A DNA stretch of 5,361 bases from Fidelibacterota bacterium. Its GTDB lineage: Bacteria > Fidelibacterota > UBA8477 > JABMPR01. Location: positions 1 to 5,361 of the forward strand of contig JAUVDF010000092.1 in the NCBI GenBank assembly GCA_030595455.1, in the 5' to 3' direction. A program made the translations under genes and the position numbers. The notes under the pieces are model-generated. The model was not told the origin of the DNA and searched no databases. It saw nothing but the letters and a program-made list of their open reading frames with translations. Positions 5,093 to 5,361 of this stretch are shown here, piece by piece (positions within the stretch are counted from its first letter, which is position 1; each line of letters opens with the position of its first letter).

Positions 5093-5361
5093 TTAACTTA
5101 GTTGGTCAAGATCACCCTTGAGTTGGAGAAATCTTCTGGAGAACTTAATCACATCGTCTTCAGCAAGTTCATTCAAAACCTGATTAACAGTTTGACGAGC
5201 TGTTGCAGTTAAATCTGCTATCTCTTGATGGGTTAAAAAGGGTCTTACCATCCAGCCATCAACCATTTTCTTACCAAAGCTTGAGATATAGCGATGTAGA
5301 AATGCCGTAATTCGTTCTTTGGCATTTTTAAAAACCAAATCTTCTACATGGGCTTGAATCT
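5093..5361 (-). CDS. Crp/Fnr-family transcriptional regulator, C-terminal HTH part (5' end outside window)
   Basis: The frame is open through the right edge, so the start and the N-terminal cyclic-nucleotide-binding-like sensor domain lie outside. A TTG at 5336-5338 would begin an 81-codon frame, but it falls inside the dimerization helix (IQAHVEDLVFKNAKERITAFL) and is not the start. The visible part holds the end of that long helix, a linker, and the winged HTH: FLTHQEIADLTATARQTVNQVL is the helix-turn-helix, with R48 and T50 (numbered from that TTG) in the recognition helix, followed by the wing (DDVIKFSRRFLQL). This pattern of (L)T-x-E-I-A-x-L...R-x-T-V-x-x-V-L is the Crp/Fnr HTH signature. 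The recognition helix differs from classical Crp (RETVGRIL) and Fnr (RETISRLL). The ligand or redox cofactor cannot be judged without the sensor domain. Confidence 0.9.
   Translation of the reverse strand, partial: IQAHVEDLVFKNAKERITAFLHRYISSFGKKMVDGWMVRPFLTHQEIADLTATARQTVNQVLNELAEDDVIKFSRRFLQLKGDLDQLS

Noticed and set aside
1..5361. Mobile elements, CRISPR arrays or phage remnants
   Set aside because: No transposase, integrase, terminal inverted repeats, regular spacer arrays or tRNA-side duplication seen; gene order and composition look like stable chromosome.

Overview
The window is a compact bacterial chromosome segment in which every supported gene lies on the minus strand. Reading in the direction of transcription (high to low coordinates), it holds: the C-terminal end of a Crp/Fnr-family regulator (cut by the right edge), a small CxxC thioredoxin/glutaredoxin-like protein, a stand-alone NAD(P)H-hydrate epimerase (NnrE/YjeF_N), a secreted or membrane PAP2-family phosphatase, a LiaF-like membrane protein with a repeated FGGxE C-terminal domain, a strong intrinsic terminator, tRNA-Arg(CCU), a membrane-anchored TPR protein of the YfgM type, a second hairpin/terminator, and then rimP and the first 246 codons of nusA (cut by the left edge).

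The organism is most likely a Gram-negative bacterium with moderate GC. Evidence: a PAP2 protein with a Sec-type signal, a YfgM-like inner-membrane TPR protein, clear Shine-Dalgarno sequences before nusA (AGGAGG) and the liaF-like gene (GAGGAG), and a tRNA gene without an encoded CCA. The protein sequences look like those of uncultured FCB-type or Neomarinimicrobiota-like bacteria, but that is an impression from protein style, not something the window proves.

There appear to be three or four transcription units. (1) The Crp/Fnr gene and the redox protein, separated by about 100 bp with a palindromic operator-like site. (2) nnrE, PAP2 and liaF-like, with a 26-bp overlap at the first junction and a 54-bp gap at the second, ended by the 10-bp-stem terminator at 2220-2249. 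This unit joins metabolite repair to two envelope-related proteins. (3) tRNA-Arg followed 75 bp later by the TPR gene with no convincing terminator between them. (4) rimP-nusA, the conserved translation/transcription operon, preceded by a hairpin that may end unit 3 or sit at the start of the rimP-nusA message. Both genes of this unit use non-ATG starts (GTG and TTG).

No mobile element, CRISPR array, rRNA, recombination site or plainly novel system is visible. The window is mostly ordinary housekeeping sequence. The points worth a second look are the tRNA 3'-end competing hairpin, the regular 21/25-residue FGGxE repeats with a duplicated two-helix unit in the LiaF-like protein, the Asp-to-Gly change in the NnrE nucleotide loop, and the candidate Crp/Fnr-type operator.
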